Source of the DNA: Terebella lapidaria
Taxonomy: Eukaryota > Annelida > Polychaeta > Terebellida > Terebellidae
Assembly (NCBI GenBank): GCA_949152475.1
Contig: OX424559.1
Span: forward strand, 16,523,809-16,587,808
Direction of reading: 5' to 3'
Length of the DNA: 64,000 nt
Positions 46,525-59,499 of this stretch are shown one piece after another. Under the pieces are notes generated by a model. That model was not told the DNA's origin. It searched no databases and saw only the letters and a list, made by a program, of their open reading frames with translations. Numbering within the stretch: position 1 is the first letter of the stretch; each line of letters opens with the position of its first letter. The position numbers were made by a program, and so were the translations under genes.

Positions 46525-47380
46525 AAGTACAACAAGGAAACGATACTAAAACCAGTGTTATACAACATACAGTGTCGGAGAGCAGTAGCTACTTGATATA
46601 CATATGTTATTTTCATCAACGCGTGTGAACGTTTATGAACATTATGAAAAAATATCATAATTAATTTGATTTGTGGAGCTCATTATAGAATTTATGCATT
46701 GTTGAGTATATGATATAGTTGAGGTGTGACTACATAGCAGCGATGTACTATTATATACCTGTGATATAATTTTATTCATGCGATTTGGTGCAAATATGAA
46801 TGAGTGATACCCAATGAGACCTATAAAATAATTGTGATTTAAAATTTAAAGGTAAAAATACTGCACGATTCGATCCACCACATGGCTACTGTAATAATAT
46901 GTCATTTGATGTTTTATCGACAGAAACAAAAAATATGTATAGAAAAGAAAGAGCAGATACTTGAGCAAAGATACTCCAGCAAATAAATTTGTGGCAGGCA
47001 CTAACATGATTGTGAAGTAATTGTAATTGAAGTGTTTTGGGATGTCATTTGTTTGCATCACAATAGCTGTAATCCATGTGAAGGTGTTTTGTTTACAAAC
47101 ATCTCAATCTTTCTCGATGATCCCATTATCAATTATTAAAACGTGTGTGTGTAAGAATCTACTAGCCAAAGATAGTTTTAGTCTCAGAAAAAAATGTTAC
47201 CGGACAAAGTTGATGTGGATCTGACAGTTTTGCTAACAGCTAAGTCCCACTGCTGTTCATGTTGTATAAGAAACCAGTGCATGCCATGACCATTGACCTG
47301 ACTCAGGTCTGCACCAGCCCGGGTAAAATACGTGCACGCTAAGTACAAAAACGCCCTGATGTGGAGGCTTTTCCCACGCA

Positions 47381-47452
47381 TCATTGACATCCAAGCTGAT
47401 AGGCATTGATAGTTCACTCTGATACAATCAGTGTTGAGCTACCGCTATGGTT
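47381..47452 (-). other. Possible last exon, unit II
   Basis: This is the counterpart of 38178-38249, with the acceptor-like CATTCACTCAG. The 72 nt keep length and final stop but have an in-frame TGA at codon 13. Six of its ten differences from unit III fall at third positions of this frame, which weakly supports past coding. Confidence 0.22.
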
Positions 47453-50279
47453 CTGAGTGAATGAGATAGAGAGAGATTACCCGGAGTCAAGGCCAACAGT
47501 TTGTAGTAATGTTATCATACGATCTGTAACTAACGTGGTTTTTTGTCTCTTGCTGATGGGTTTTACCCATTTCTCAGCGAGTTACTTTTGCGAATTTTAT
47601 TGGGCTGTCACCTTGTGGTTACAATACCAATCTCATAATTTATTGTATTGTTCGTTAGAGTGTCAGACTTCGTGTTAATTTTATGACTTAAACTCATGGT
47701 GTTGATGCAGTACAATTTGAAGTATTCCATTTCAACCCACACCAGACGTGTTACACCATTCGCCATGAAAACATCTGCTTTTTTTTCTTATCATACCATA
47801 GTTTTTATGAAACCGCCACTCTTCACCAGAAACAGCTGCAGGGGAAACATTCGTAGACTATGCCACTTTCTTGAAGTCTTGGCAATCGTTAAAATTTCAT
47901 TCCCAGATCATATCACAAGGACTACACCGAGATACGATATGCATTATAGTTATTTCAACGAGTAATTCAAGAAACATGCCTTTCCACTTTTCAAGTTTTA
48001 TACAAAATCTTCCATGGGGATTGTCAATGTTGTTTTTTCTTTGCTACATTTAAGAGGTGCGTTTTCGTGCAAATGCAAAAAAATATGATTGACCTTGCTT
48101 TCGACTATTGCTCTATCTTGTGGACAAATGACATATTGCATTCATTGAATTGTATTTTCGTTTGTATATCCAGCACATGGGATGAAGATATTACATTACT
48201 AAATGCATGTACATCCCAAGTCTACTGAAGTCAGAACACGAGCAAGTACCTCTTGTGACAATACCTCGAATTATACACCTTCACAGTCATAAATTCATTA
48301 TTGTTTGAACCAGAGCATTATTATATCGTGGATGTTTGTTACGAATTAATTGTTGAATCAGTCTTGTTGTGATGTATTTGAAACACGCAATGACATTGTG
48401 ATAGGTTTTATTGTAAAGGTTGATAGTACATGAGGAAGGTATGATACTTTTTCTTATCAAGTTGAGAATATTTTCCTTCACCTTCCATTCGTGTATGATC
48501 AAGAGATGAAAAACACAGCTATATCCTCATGTTTGTGGGGCTTGTTTCACTCACGTGTGGAATATTGAAGCTTGTTTGATATTATCCTTACTTGAGAAGT
48601 GTCATGAAAATTCGAGGTGTTGCTCTGTTACAAGTGAATAACATAATTGAACACGGCGTAGACACGACATTGACTCGGTTTACCAGCTGATTAAATAAAC
48701 AGCTCTTCTGATGTAAGCATTTGCTGTAGGGGAGAGGTATCAGACTGCCATGAATTGAGACACATCGACTGACGTGCGTCAATTGCGATGTGTCTGAAAA
48801 ATCTATACGCCAAAAGGAATAGATCAGAAAAAAAATTGTGTTCGATGTATTGTTTTCACATGTAGGCATATGTGTGGACCAAATTTGTTTTTTTTATATA
48901 TATTAAATGCCTTTTTCTTCATACAATCATACACATTTCTTCCACGTCTATTGCGTAACTGCCACAAACCAAACTAAAGGGTTATAACCTCACATAATCA
49001 TAAATTTAGCGACCTAAATTTACGAATGAATCCTCAGGATAAAAGCTTGATCGTTCTTGTATGTAAATTACGACTTCACTGGGACATGTGAACATTGATT
49101 ACGTGACGGCACTACATGATTATTTTAGTTTCAATGAAGAGATTTATACAAACTTATTAATATAGGCATGACAACTAGTCAAATGAGGATAGGTCTATTT
49201 AAAGAATGTGATTACTTGTTGAGGTCATACATATAGAAAAGAATAATATCATAGAAATGCCCAAAACTTCATTCATCTTCAAGTAAGTTTGAAAGGACTC
49301 TTTCTTTGTATTTCTTACTCATCAGTGTATTTCTGATCTCATCAGCAGTTCTTGATGTTATCAAACTACATGTGAAAAGGAGATTTTCAGCATAGCAAGC
49401 AACGGCTTCAACACAAAACAATAATATGACGTTTCTATTTTTGACGCACCCAAACAGAAAATCATAAGCAACTTTCAGAAAAGGTCGTTGTATATTCCCT
49501 ATAAAAAATTAAACTCCACATTCAATTACAGCACTGTAGCCAACAAAGTGTATGTCATAACAAACATAATGCACATATCATTATATGTGACATAATTTAT
49601 GATGGATGTGCTACTCCCCAAATATTTCGCTCCTAAATAGCATGTGCTTTGAATTGTTCCTCTCATATTCTGATGCATGGGTTCCCATGAAACACAATAT
49701 TACATCAAAAGATTGATCAAATAAAACAACGTGAGTGTAGCTGTAGAAATTAGAACTTCACTTTACTTTAGAACATTTTTTTTTCTGATTCATATGCGGT
49801 AATTAATAAATAAAATTATATTTGACTACCCTGATTGAATAATTCCTGATATAGCTTAATATTGCATACTAAGTCACATTCAACACTCGGACATATAATA
49901 AGCCCCGAGACCACAATGAGTTCTATCACTATAACGCATACTACGTCATATTCAACACTCAGGCCCAGAGACAACAACGAATTCTATCACTATAATGTAC
50001 CATAAATATAAGTGGCAAGCAACTGAACTTTCTGCATATATCTGACATTCGTAAGAAACTATGCATACATTTTTGCTACCGAAGTCGAGTATTGTAATTG
50101 TAATTGCAGGGAACTATTGCAATTTCCACCTGAATTCCATGAATATACTGGCCGTTTTCAGAGGGAAAAACGTTTGTGCCACTGTAACACCAGTCTCAAG
50201 AAGGGCAAGGATCCATCCATATACACACAACTCGATGTTTCATCCATATATTACTTCTGAACTCTGTCTCTCTCTCACT

Positions 50280-50567
50280 TTGCTCTAGGCACGATAGCTA
50301 CGATCCGGGTTCAGTCCTAGTGCACCAACAAGAGACTACAGAGCTGTAGAGCTGATAAGTTTTTCACACTTGTCGGATCAAAGCTTAGATATTGAATTCT
50401 ACAATGCCCAGGGACCAATCGTTTTTGAACGCCCTTTTGATGAGAAATACCAAGCTCCATGTTTTCTGAATATTAATGTCCCTAGGTACACAGCACTTGA
50501 GATGGATATATCCCAAGCGGATATTTTTCAACATACAATTTATTTAATTATCTTCTGGTTTCGGTAA
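50280..50567 (+). repeat. Repeat B copy with gap-free 65-codon frame
   Basis: This is the partner of 41855-42137, about 91 percent identical over the 198-nt frame, which ends here in GGTTTCGGTAATTG instead of the better donor sequence. The upstream CT tract is short in this copy. Confidence 0.4.
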
Positions 50568-53500
50568 TTGTCAAAAAATATTAGATGCAGACATTTGCTT
50601 TAGTTGCTGACATTAACTGTGGTAAAAATTAATTGCACAAGAGATTTGATGTAGATAATACTCATGAGATTATTTCCAAACCCTCACATCTGCTCTACTA
50701 CTACAGTTCACATAGCTAGCTGTATAGTACTCATTGTGGATAACTGGCTGATAGAAAAGAAAACTCCTAAAATTTATCTGCCAGCAAAATTTACTGGGGC
50801 ATATATCGATTTGAAATAGGTGAAATTATCTGAGGAAAAATAACATTATACTCTTTCAAAAATGTGTGTGTGTGCTTCTCAGTGTTGTTTGATGTGTGTT
50901 GTGTAGACGTATTTGTGTCGCAAATAAAACCACACCAAACGAAACAAACATTTATTGTCTCTGAAGTACAGGCAGTATATAATTTTTTTATGTTTCGAAT
51001 ATGGCATTTGTTTTACCATAAGATTCCAAAATTCGTACACACTTTGTTCCCATGATGTGGCAATAAAACGTAGCATAACATAAAGATCGAAAATCATATA
51101 AAAGTTCACTAACAGTTGGAGAACGATGGAATGTGCAAAGTAAGTAAAATTAAAAATGCAACGGGAACCATATGCTGAAGATCCTGGGAGATGGTAATAA
51201 GTATGTTCAGAATTCACTGCAGTGTCATCAGCACGAATTAGGAAAGATTCATCACTTGAAAATTAGTGAGTATATACTAGCTAAGGGCCTATAACAAATT
51301 TCACAAATATGCTGTTCCAAAAAGGAACCAAACGTTTGACGATGCAAACTGACGATACAGGCACAGAAACTGTCAAGAACATTTCAACAACAAATATCGT
51401 GTGCATGTCGACATATTACCAATACCAAAAGATTATTATGACAAAGGCAACAAGAAATATAAATGAAGTAATAAGAGCAGGAGATATTTGAACGAACGCG
51501 CTAGATATCTAGAACATTTGTTATCTTACATACATGCTTTGGTGATGGACTCAACGAAGCGAATAATCATGCTAGCTTTCGAACTCTCTTGAACAGTTCC
51601 GGATTTTACTCTAGCAAGTACTATTTTGGAGAGTAGCCATCTTCCTTGGACTGATAACTTTTCTTTTTCGGGTCTTTTTTTCTCCCTCTACTTTCTCTCT
51701 CACGATGCGTGGCTGATCAGGCTGGAAAAACGGACCGAGTCTGTGATAAAAACGTCAGCAGGCAAGCCCGAAATATCATTATCTGCCCGTAGTCTGGAAA
51801 TCGGGGAGAGAACCTTTTGCTTTTTACCTTTCCTCCTCTGATTCCTTTGCTTGCTTGCTTACCGGGCTATTGATCCCAGCGACTAGGCAAGTTTATACCT
51901 CAATCAGCGCTACACACACTCACATGGTCGTGCCACGTCTCCACTCACAATTTCCTCCTTGAGAAACACTTATTTTGGAATTTGAAGTCATGAAAGCTAC
52001 ATCTACTTTAGTGGATACTTTAAAGACATTGGATCATAGTGGTTTCCGCATGTGCTGAGCGAGGTTGTCACGTGGACTGAACTCCAAATTAGGTACGTTT
52101 TTGTGTGATGCTATTGAACTGTCCATGCACCGTGCCCATTGTGTGGAAAAATAGTAAACTAGTGTTTTTATTTTACGTACATTCTGAAGAGTTCTTGCAC
52201 TTTTGGTACTGCAGAACCATATAATTTTAGTTCTGTGGTATGAACGAATACTTAGGCATATGATGAAATAATGTAATGGATAATTTTATCAGAATCATTG
52301 AAACTGTGCTTGAAATGTTTACATGACTCTACATCATCATAAACATATCCTACTTGTTATGTGTCTGTGATATATTACAATACTCAAGAAAGTTTTCTGC
52401 TAGGAATAATCTTTTTTGATATGCTACAATCACAGTATACAAAATAGCATACATGCCATATAAAGTTACTTCATGTCATACTGTTACATAAATATGGTGT
52501 TAACTCGACGACTCAGGAGAAAACTGTGGTATATGTGATGTTTTGCTGTGCTTGATTTATTTATAGTAGCAAGTCATATTGGTACTCATAGCTCTGATAT
52601 GCGTTTTGCGGGGTGTTACTAAAAAGAATTTGTTACTATATACTTTTAGGGGCCCGGGCTTTTTGACCTGATAATTTTCCAACATAAAACTTTTATTTTG
52701 GGGGACATATCGTTCTTTGAGTATCGTTGAAGTGAATGGTGAATAATCATCAAGTGAGTGATGATCCACAAAATTGGTGTAGGAATCTCCCTGTACTGGG
52801 GCATGCATGTCAAGTACAGTACAGTTTGCTCGCCACTTCCCACTGGATGTTCCTCCATGTACAACGCTTTCATCTGACAACTAAGAAACATATCCAGTCT
52901 ATGGCCGTCTATTTCGTGTGTGGCTTGTCTGGGCCGTGATCCGTAGCCAATGAACCTCTCATAAAGCACAGATCAAGGCAAGAACGCCTCCTCAGATTAC
53001 TGATCCAGAACTGATATATGGATTACAACGGTCTGTGCGAGAATCCACTCGGGCGCTAAGTATGTTCCTAATGAAAGAGGAAAGGTAAATTGATATGATG
53101 AAATGCGAAGCATCTGATGAGTTTAGAGTTCCTCATGATCCAAAACTGATTGACGGGTTATAGCACTCTGTGTGAGATACCATTCGAACGCTAAGTATCT
53201 ACACTTTTTATCCAAAGAAGAAATGTAACATACTTTCAAATTTACATGGATAAATTTGAAGGCATTTGATGAATTTACAGTTTCACATGAATTAGTCATC
53301 CTTGGTTGCATACCAATTAGTAAAAACGTCTGAAAAGTGTGATAATTCGCTTTAATGAAAACTTATTTCAGGAACAACTTGTAAATCCGACCTTTATTAC
53401 ATTGTGTTACACACCAGTCAGATCTGTATAATGCACATCCCACCACTGAAAATTGGAAATGAAAGCTTACCACTATAACGATCACATATCATTTAATTCC

Positions 53501-55099
53501 TTTGAACAGGTATCTTCATTATCGAATGGTATAGATCTTCCCGCGTTTTTTCTATTGGTTTTGTCTAGTATTTCTCACAGGTTGTACCAACAGACACTTT
53601 CCAAAGGATATATAAAGAACTTTTAAAAATATGTGCAAGGCTCATGGGTGTATATTGTACTAATTGCTTTTAATTCATACAAAGTTCATCCAGTTATATA
53701 ACATAACCGTTGCATATCAAGCTAATGAGAGATGGGCTTATATTCTAAATTACAGATGTGTTGACCCAATTTCAGGAAAATGGATCAGTTAATACACCGT
53801 GCCTGCTGCCTCTGAAAACACCATTAGTTCAGGTCGGGTAGACTGTTATTGATATGCGCTGGTTTAGCCTTGATAGAGTCTAAACAGTGCCGAGAAGTCA
53901 GGTTTGAGGAGCTCGGAATGCTAAATGAATGGGTCTTTTTAATCTTGAGCAGTAAAGTTGTTTTGTGAAAATTAGGAAGGAATCTTACATGTTGAAATAG
54001 GGTAAATACTTGATTGCTGTTGTAAAATATGACTTCACAAGGATATGCGAAGTATGATTATGTGACGTCATTACCTAGTTATTTTAGTTGGAGAGATTTT
54101 AAATCTCAATGGAGAGATTTATAAAAACTTATTGATATAAACATGACAACTCGTCAATTGAGGAGAAGTGTATATAAAGGATATGATTGCTTTTGGAGGC
54201 AATACATGTAGAAGAGGATAATTTCTTGGAAACTCCCGAAACTTGTGATAGATTTCCAGACACATTTGTAGATTAGATTCTGAAAAGAATGGCTGTATCT
54301 ACATTGCACTTGGTGCCATAATTAAGTTAAGGTGTTGAGCTAGTTTGGGAGAATACAGTCATTACAAAAATGTTCTCTGTATTTTTTACTCATCAGTATG
54401 ATCTCATCACGGTTTTTGGTGTCGTTGAACTACATGTGAAATGAGACTATTAGCACAGCAAGCAACTGGATGAAACCCAAATAAAAAATAATATGACGTA
54501 CATCTCTGATAAATTCGTCTTACGTTGCAACTGGGGAACGTGTGAATCATAATCAACAGGAATGCGAACTTCGTAAATCATAACTTCCAATGGGTACCAG
54601 CAGAGGTAAAGGTCGATTTGGAGTGACAAGAACACACAAGTTGTCTGGTTATGACATTGGGTTGCCGATCTTTGATGGCTGACAAATACGATCAGGTGGA
54701 GACAATCATAACTTTCAGAAAAGGTTGTTGTATATTGCCTAGAGAAAACTATACTCCTCACATTCAATTACAGCACCGTAGCAAACAAGATGTATATCAT
54801 AATAAACACAATGCTCAGATCATCATAGGTGACATCATTTATGATGGATCTGCCACTCCCCAAATATTTCGCTCCTAAATAATCCGCTGCTGGAATGCAT
54901 AAAACACGGCATTACTGAGAATACCATGAAAAACTACTGATCGAGTAAAACAACGCCAGTGAAAGTGTTAAATTTAAAAATAAAACCTTTTTTACCATTT
55001 TCGTCATTAGACCTGACGAAAATATTCACAAATGAAAGTGGCATTTTTATCTTCCTCATTTAAATATGTGAATTACACATAAAATGAAATTACGTTTGA

Positions 55100-55450
55100 C
55101 TACCTTGCTGAGAAATCTCTGATGTAGCTGCACTTTATGCTGCCTATTGCATCACCTCTAACAATCCCCAAACTGTAACCCTGTAAAGCGTTCTTCTCAG
55201 GTGGTATATTTGAGAAAGTGTGGAGAAAACGTATTTCCTTAGAATGACAGAAACCAGATAATTTATCCACTGTTGCCCACACTCGATTACCCAGTTTGAT
55301 ATAGATGGGTGAAAGGTTATCTACATAAAAAGTTGATTTATCATCATCTTGCAGATATAGTGTAGACGATGGTTTGATGTGGCACACATCACTGAATTCG
55401 TTATAGACGGCAAGTGCAGAGGCATGGCGTGATGATGAATGATGTCTTCG
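55100..55450 (-). pseudogene. Possible C1q/TNF-like exon relic, unit III
   Basis: This minus-strand frame of 116 codons includes ALAVYNEFSDVCHIKPSS, TLYLQDDDKSTFYVDN, LSPIYIKLGNRVWATVDKL and SGFCHSKEIRFLHTFSNIP. The last two parts recall the final strands of a C1q/TNF jelly roll (hydrophobic strand, LxLGDxVW, then a TFSGF-like strand), but the resemblance is faint. The 81-nt block 55238-55318 matches units I and II without gaps. Five of the differences shared against both other units are silent third-position changes, as expected for a sequence once under protein constraint. A single TGA at 55451-55453 separates it from about 50 more open codons in the same frame upstream. Neither a start codon nor clear splice sites were found. 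Confidence 0.35.
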
Positions 55451-57261
55451 TCAGTTAATAGAGCTCGTAGTAGAGACGTATAGATATGTATATTGGTTGG
55501 AGCGAAGTTGAAATTGGAATCCAGGAACATCTGATAAAATCATGGCACCGGTGGTGGTGTGATCTTCTGTGTCAAGAACTTTTTTAACAGTATCGGTAAA
55601 ATAATGTGTTATGTGTACCACTCGTGCCACTCGTCACGAAGCATAACGTCATATGCCTCAAACGGAAAAAAGAACACATTTTGACAAATTGTGTGAAGTA
55701 TTCGAATGCATAAAACTCGTTCAAGTACCCCCAAAAATTGCCATTGCGATATGGATAGCACATTCAAACTGAAATTACTCAAAAGAAAACAATAAGAATT
55801 GTAGCAGGTGCTCGATATAATGACCCGGTTCCCCCATATTCAAGCGCCATGGACATGACACATAGCACAGCACCGACCCCAAGCCTCCGAAGGCACATTC
55901 TGATGTCATGCTAAGGAGTTTTATGTACACCGGTCCAAGCCAATGGATGCTATTGAGAGGTGTCATCAAGAGCTCGCAATCTAAACATGTATGCAAAAAG
56001 CGCTTACTGCAGTCCTATGTACGTTCCTGATCGTAAAAAAGTAAAAGTAAAATAGTGCATGTTAGTGTTCGCATGTACAGTGGTGTCGGTGGGGTACCTT
56101 CAGGTGATCTCATTCCCATTGGGATACAGACTCTGTCTTTTGGGATCATCTGAGATATATTGTAAAATGTGTATCTGAGTTTATTTCGTCTATATTGTAT
56201 TGTTTGCTCTACGCACATCTCAAATAAATTACCTATCTGACGTGTGGAGATAAATACATGTAGAATGTAGTCGCGTTCTGGCTACATAGCACCCATATAC
56301 TAGTGACCATCAGTCCATGCCATAATGTGCAAAATAATCTTATTCATGGAAGCTAGTACAAATACCAAATCTAATATGTATACATTACATTGATAACCGA
56401 CGGAACGTATAGGCATTTCAAACATACATGTAGTGGTAGAATATTACACAGATCGATTCACCATGTATATAATGTGATGTGACGTCACTTGATATTTTAT
56501 TGGCGAAAACAGTATTAGAAAACATGTATGGAAAGGCAATAGCGACGGATACTTCAGAGGAGATACCATGGCAATTAAATATCTGACAGGCACTCGCCTT
56601 ATCTTAGCAGGATTGTAGAACAATTGTAATTGAAGTGTTTTGAAGTGTTATTCGCTTGTATCAGAATGGCTATAACCGTTTGGATGCAAATGCATGTGGC
56701 TTTTTTTTTCGCGAATGCATTCACCGCGAGATCCTGTCATCGAATTATTGAAATATGAAACAAAAAAGTCACAGCATTAAAGCACATCACCCCTGTGTTA
56801 GAAGATACAACTGTTCATTCAGTCCTGTATATGATGGATAGCAGTACAATGAATGTGTTGCCTGCATGTAGAACATTGATAGCTTTCACATACGAAACAC
56901 ATACAAATTATTGATTGCTTATTCTGAGAACAAACAGAATGACGGATAATTTGTTGTGGTTTTTCGAACAATATTATTTCCATTTATTGGTTTAATTATT
57001 GAACTAAACCTCCACAAAGTACAGTGTTTACCATAAAACATGTGACTGTATCACATTGTACTCTATTCATCCGAACACACAATCTGGACCAGGTAACTAA
57101 TCGTTGCAGATATTGCTAATTCGCCAACAGCTAGTTCCTCCCACAGCTCCTGATGATCACACTCTGTATTGCGAGCCAGTGCATGAAGTGGCCGTTGACC
57201 TGGTTCAGGTCTGCACTAGCGCTCGTAAAGAACGCCCTGATAGAGAGGCTTATCCCACGCA

Positions 57262-57333
57262 TCATTGACATCCAGGCTGATAGGAGTTGATCGTTCGCTC
57301 TGATACAGTCAGTGTAGAGCTTCCACTGTGGTT
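57262..57333 (-). other. Possible last exon, unit III
   Basis: The acceptor-like CTCTCTCGTTCTCTCAG is followed by 72 nt reading NHSGSSTLTVSERTINSYQP, then GCQ and a stop. It is the least broken of the three copies. About 1.3 kb upstream on the minus strand, GTAAGGAT near 58,660 is conserved in all three units (GTAAGAAT in unit I, preceded by CTTCTCAG) and could be the matching donor. Confidence 0.28.
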
Positions 57334-58438
57334 CTGAGAGAACGAGAGAGAGCGAGCACCCCCGAGTCAAGGCCAACAGTCGGTTGTAATCGTACCGATA
57401 TGATCTGTAACTAACTGGGTTTTCATCTCCTAATGGTGGACTTAGCTGTTTCCAAGCGAGCTATTTTTGAGGTACATTAATGGGCTTCCTCTTGTGCTTT
57501 ACATTACCCAACACTTTATCGTACAGTTCTTGTAGGGTCATATTACAAGCTAATTTCATGACTTGACTTAGTTTCATGTTGATGAAGCAGTAATTTCTGA
57601 AATATTCCATTTTGATTTACACAGATATATTACCCCATATGCAATGCAAACTCGTGTTATCTTCTGCTTATCATACGTTTGTTTCTTTTGAACACAGCTC
57701 TTGTTATCCGAACAGCTCCACCGATAACATTTCTAGGCTATCTCACTTTCCTACATGTCTGGGCGATCGTTTATGTTTCATTTCCAGATCATATCACCGG
57801 GACTGTACCGAAATATGATACCTAATTTGAATATTCCAACCATCGAGAAAAGGAGCATGTCCTATTGCTTTTCAAGGTTCAATAAGAATTGCTTATCCAG
57901 ATGTGTGGGCGTGTCCGATAGAACATCATTTCATCTGGAGACTGCTGCAAGAATTAACAGTAAAGTTAAATTTATCGCACGCATCCGTTCTAAAAACTTC
58001 TGATACATGTAAATCGTTGTATGTGGAAATCAGTGACGTTTTTGATATCCAAAGATCCTCGATGGGGTTGTTTTCTTGCTACATGCAAGAGTTGCGTTTC
58101 CGTGCAAATGAAAAATGTGATTGGCCTTGCGCTCGACTTTCTTCAGATAATCTCATTTGTGTCTTGTGGACAAATGGCATATTATACTTCCGTGAAATGT
58201 AAGCTTATTTATACAGTGAGCGCAATGGATGAACAGATCTGAACAGTCAGAACATCGGCTGCACATATTCCAAATGCATTAGCATGCTAATCCATATCCA
58301 TTTGAATCAGAATGCGATCAAATATATGTGGGTATTTCTTCTTGTGACCATATTTCGAATTGTACACTCACGGTGATAAAACTGACAACAAGAGGTGTTT
58401 CATTTGTTGAATTAAAATTATTATTGAATATATATGTA

Positions 58439-58525
58439 GCGTATTAAATACGCTATATGCCACACGAGAAGACGAAAGTACAACAATGAATTATTTTTTG
58501 CTTTTTCGTCTTCTTGTGTGGCATA
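58439..58525. repeat. Unit-III-specific hairpin, 22-bp arms
   Basis: TATGCCACACGAGAAGACGA (from 58456) is inverted at 58504-58525 with one mismatch. The loop is about 26 nt. Directly before it is a 19-bp palindrome, TAGCGTATTAAATACGCTA. Units I (about 39,270) and II (about 48,370) have no such hairpin at the matching place, so it is an insertion. Its size resembles a miRNA precursor, but a tiny foldback element is more likely. Confidence 0.75.
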
Positions 58526-59499
58526 ATAATGAACAACAAGATTGTGATAGGCTATTGCATAGTAATAGACAGAACCTTGGCAATGTGGATATCTGTATTC
58601 AATCAAAGCTGGTAATATCTTCAATCATATTTGGAGCTTGTTTGATTCCATCCTTACGTAAGAAGTATCATAAAAAGTCGGGATACTTCTCGGTTGCAAC
58701 AAAATAACATGATTGAATACGGCGTAGACATGACATTGACTTGGTTTACCAGCTGACTAAATAACAACTCTTGTAATGCAAGCGTGTGATGTGATGTATG
58801 TGAGAAGTATTAACCTGCCATAGATTAAGACACATCGATAGACGTGAGTCAACTAAGATGTGTCTAACGAAAAACAATACGCCTGCACTAGAAGGAACAG
58901 AGAGAAATAGCAAATAGTGTTTGATTTATAGTTTTCAGCGGTAGACAGATCACAATGTTGTACAAGAGATAGAAGACGGATGTTATGTATGCATTCCTTG
59001 TAGCTGGGCAGTGCTAATACATGTGTCATAGCTAACCTTCAAACATTTCTAAACATTATTGATATGTTGACATGCACATGACTGTTCGTCAATTTACAAC
59101 TTGGAAATCTGCGTTAGAATTGTTATCTATTAAGATTATTTTATAAGAACAAATCCCGCCAGTTCAACGCAGGAAAGAAACACGCCCACAGAAACACCAT
59201 ACAGACAGTTTTCAGACCCTCCCCAACTTGACGTATATACAATGCTTGTCATTGAATACCATGTACAATCAAAAACTTATCTATCTTCTTGTTTTGAAGC
59301 AGGATTTGTCTAGTCGCTCTTTTTTCTCAGGCGCATAACCCGTGGAGTTTGATTTATTTATTTCATTGATGCATTGATGAACTATACGGGCAATAAAAAA
59401 AAATTGGAACCTGCATAGTCCAGTATCATCAATGAAATATAACGTTTTGATGGAAAGGGGCGTGTTTCTCTTGCATGCCTATCGCTCGAAATACAATAA

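Larger units (their letters stand above)
42100..50530. repeat. Tandem unit II, about 8.4 kb
   Basis: Landmarks are as for unit I. It is shorter mainly because the second monomer lacks sequence present at 39.7-40.0 kb and about 40.4-40.6 kb. Dimer structure remains, with 44.9-46.0 kb related to about 49.0-49.9 kb. It has no MITE at the CCTGGTT site (42.3 kb). Confidence 0.85.
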
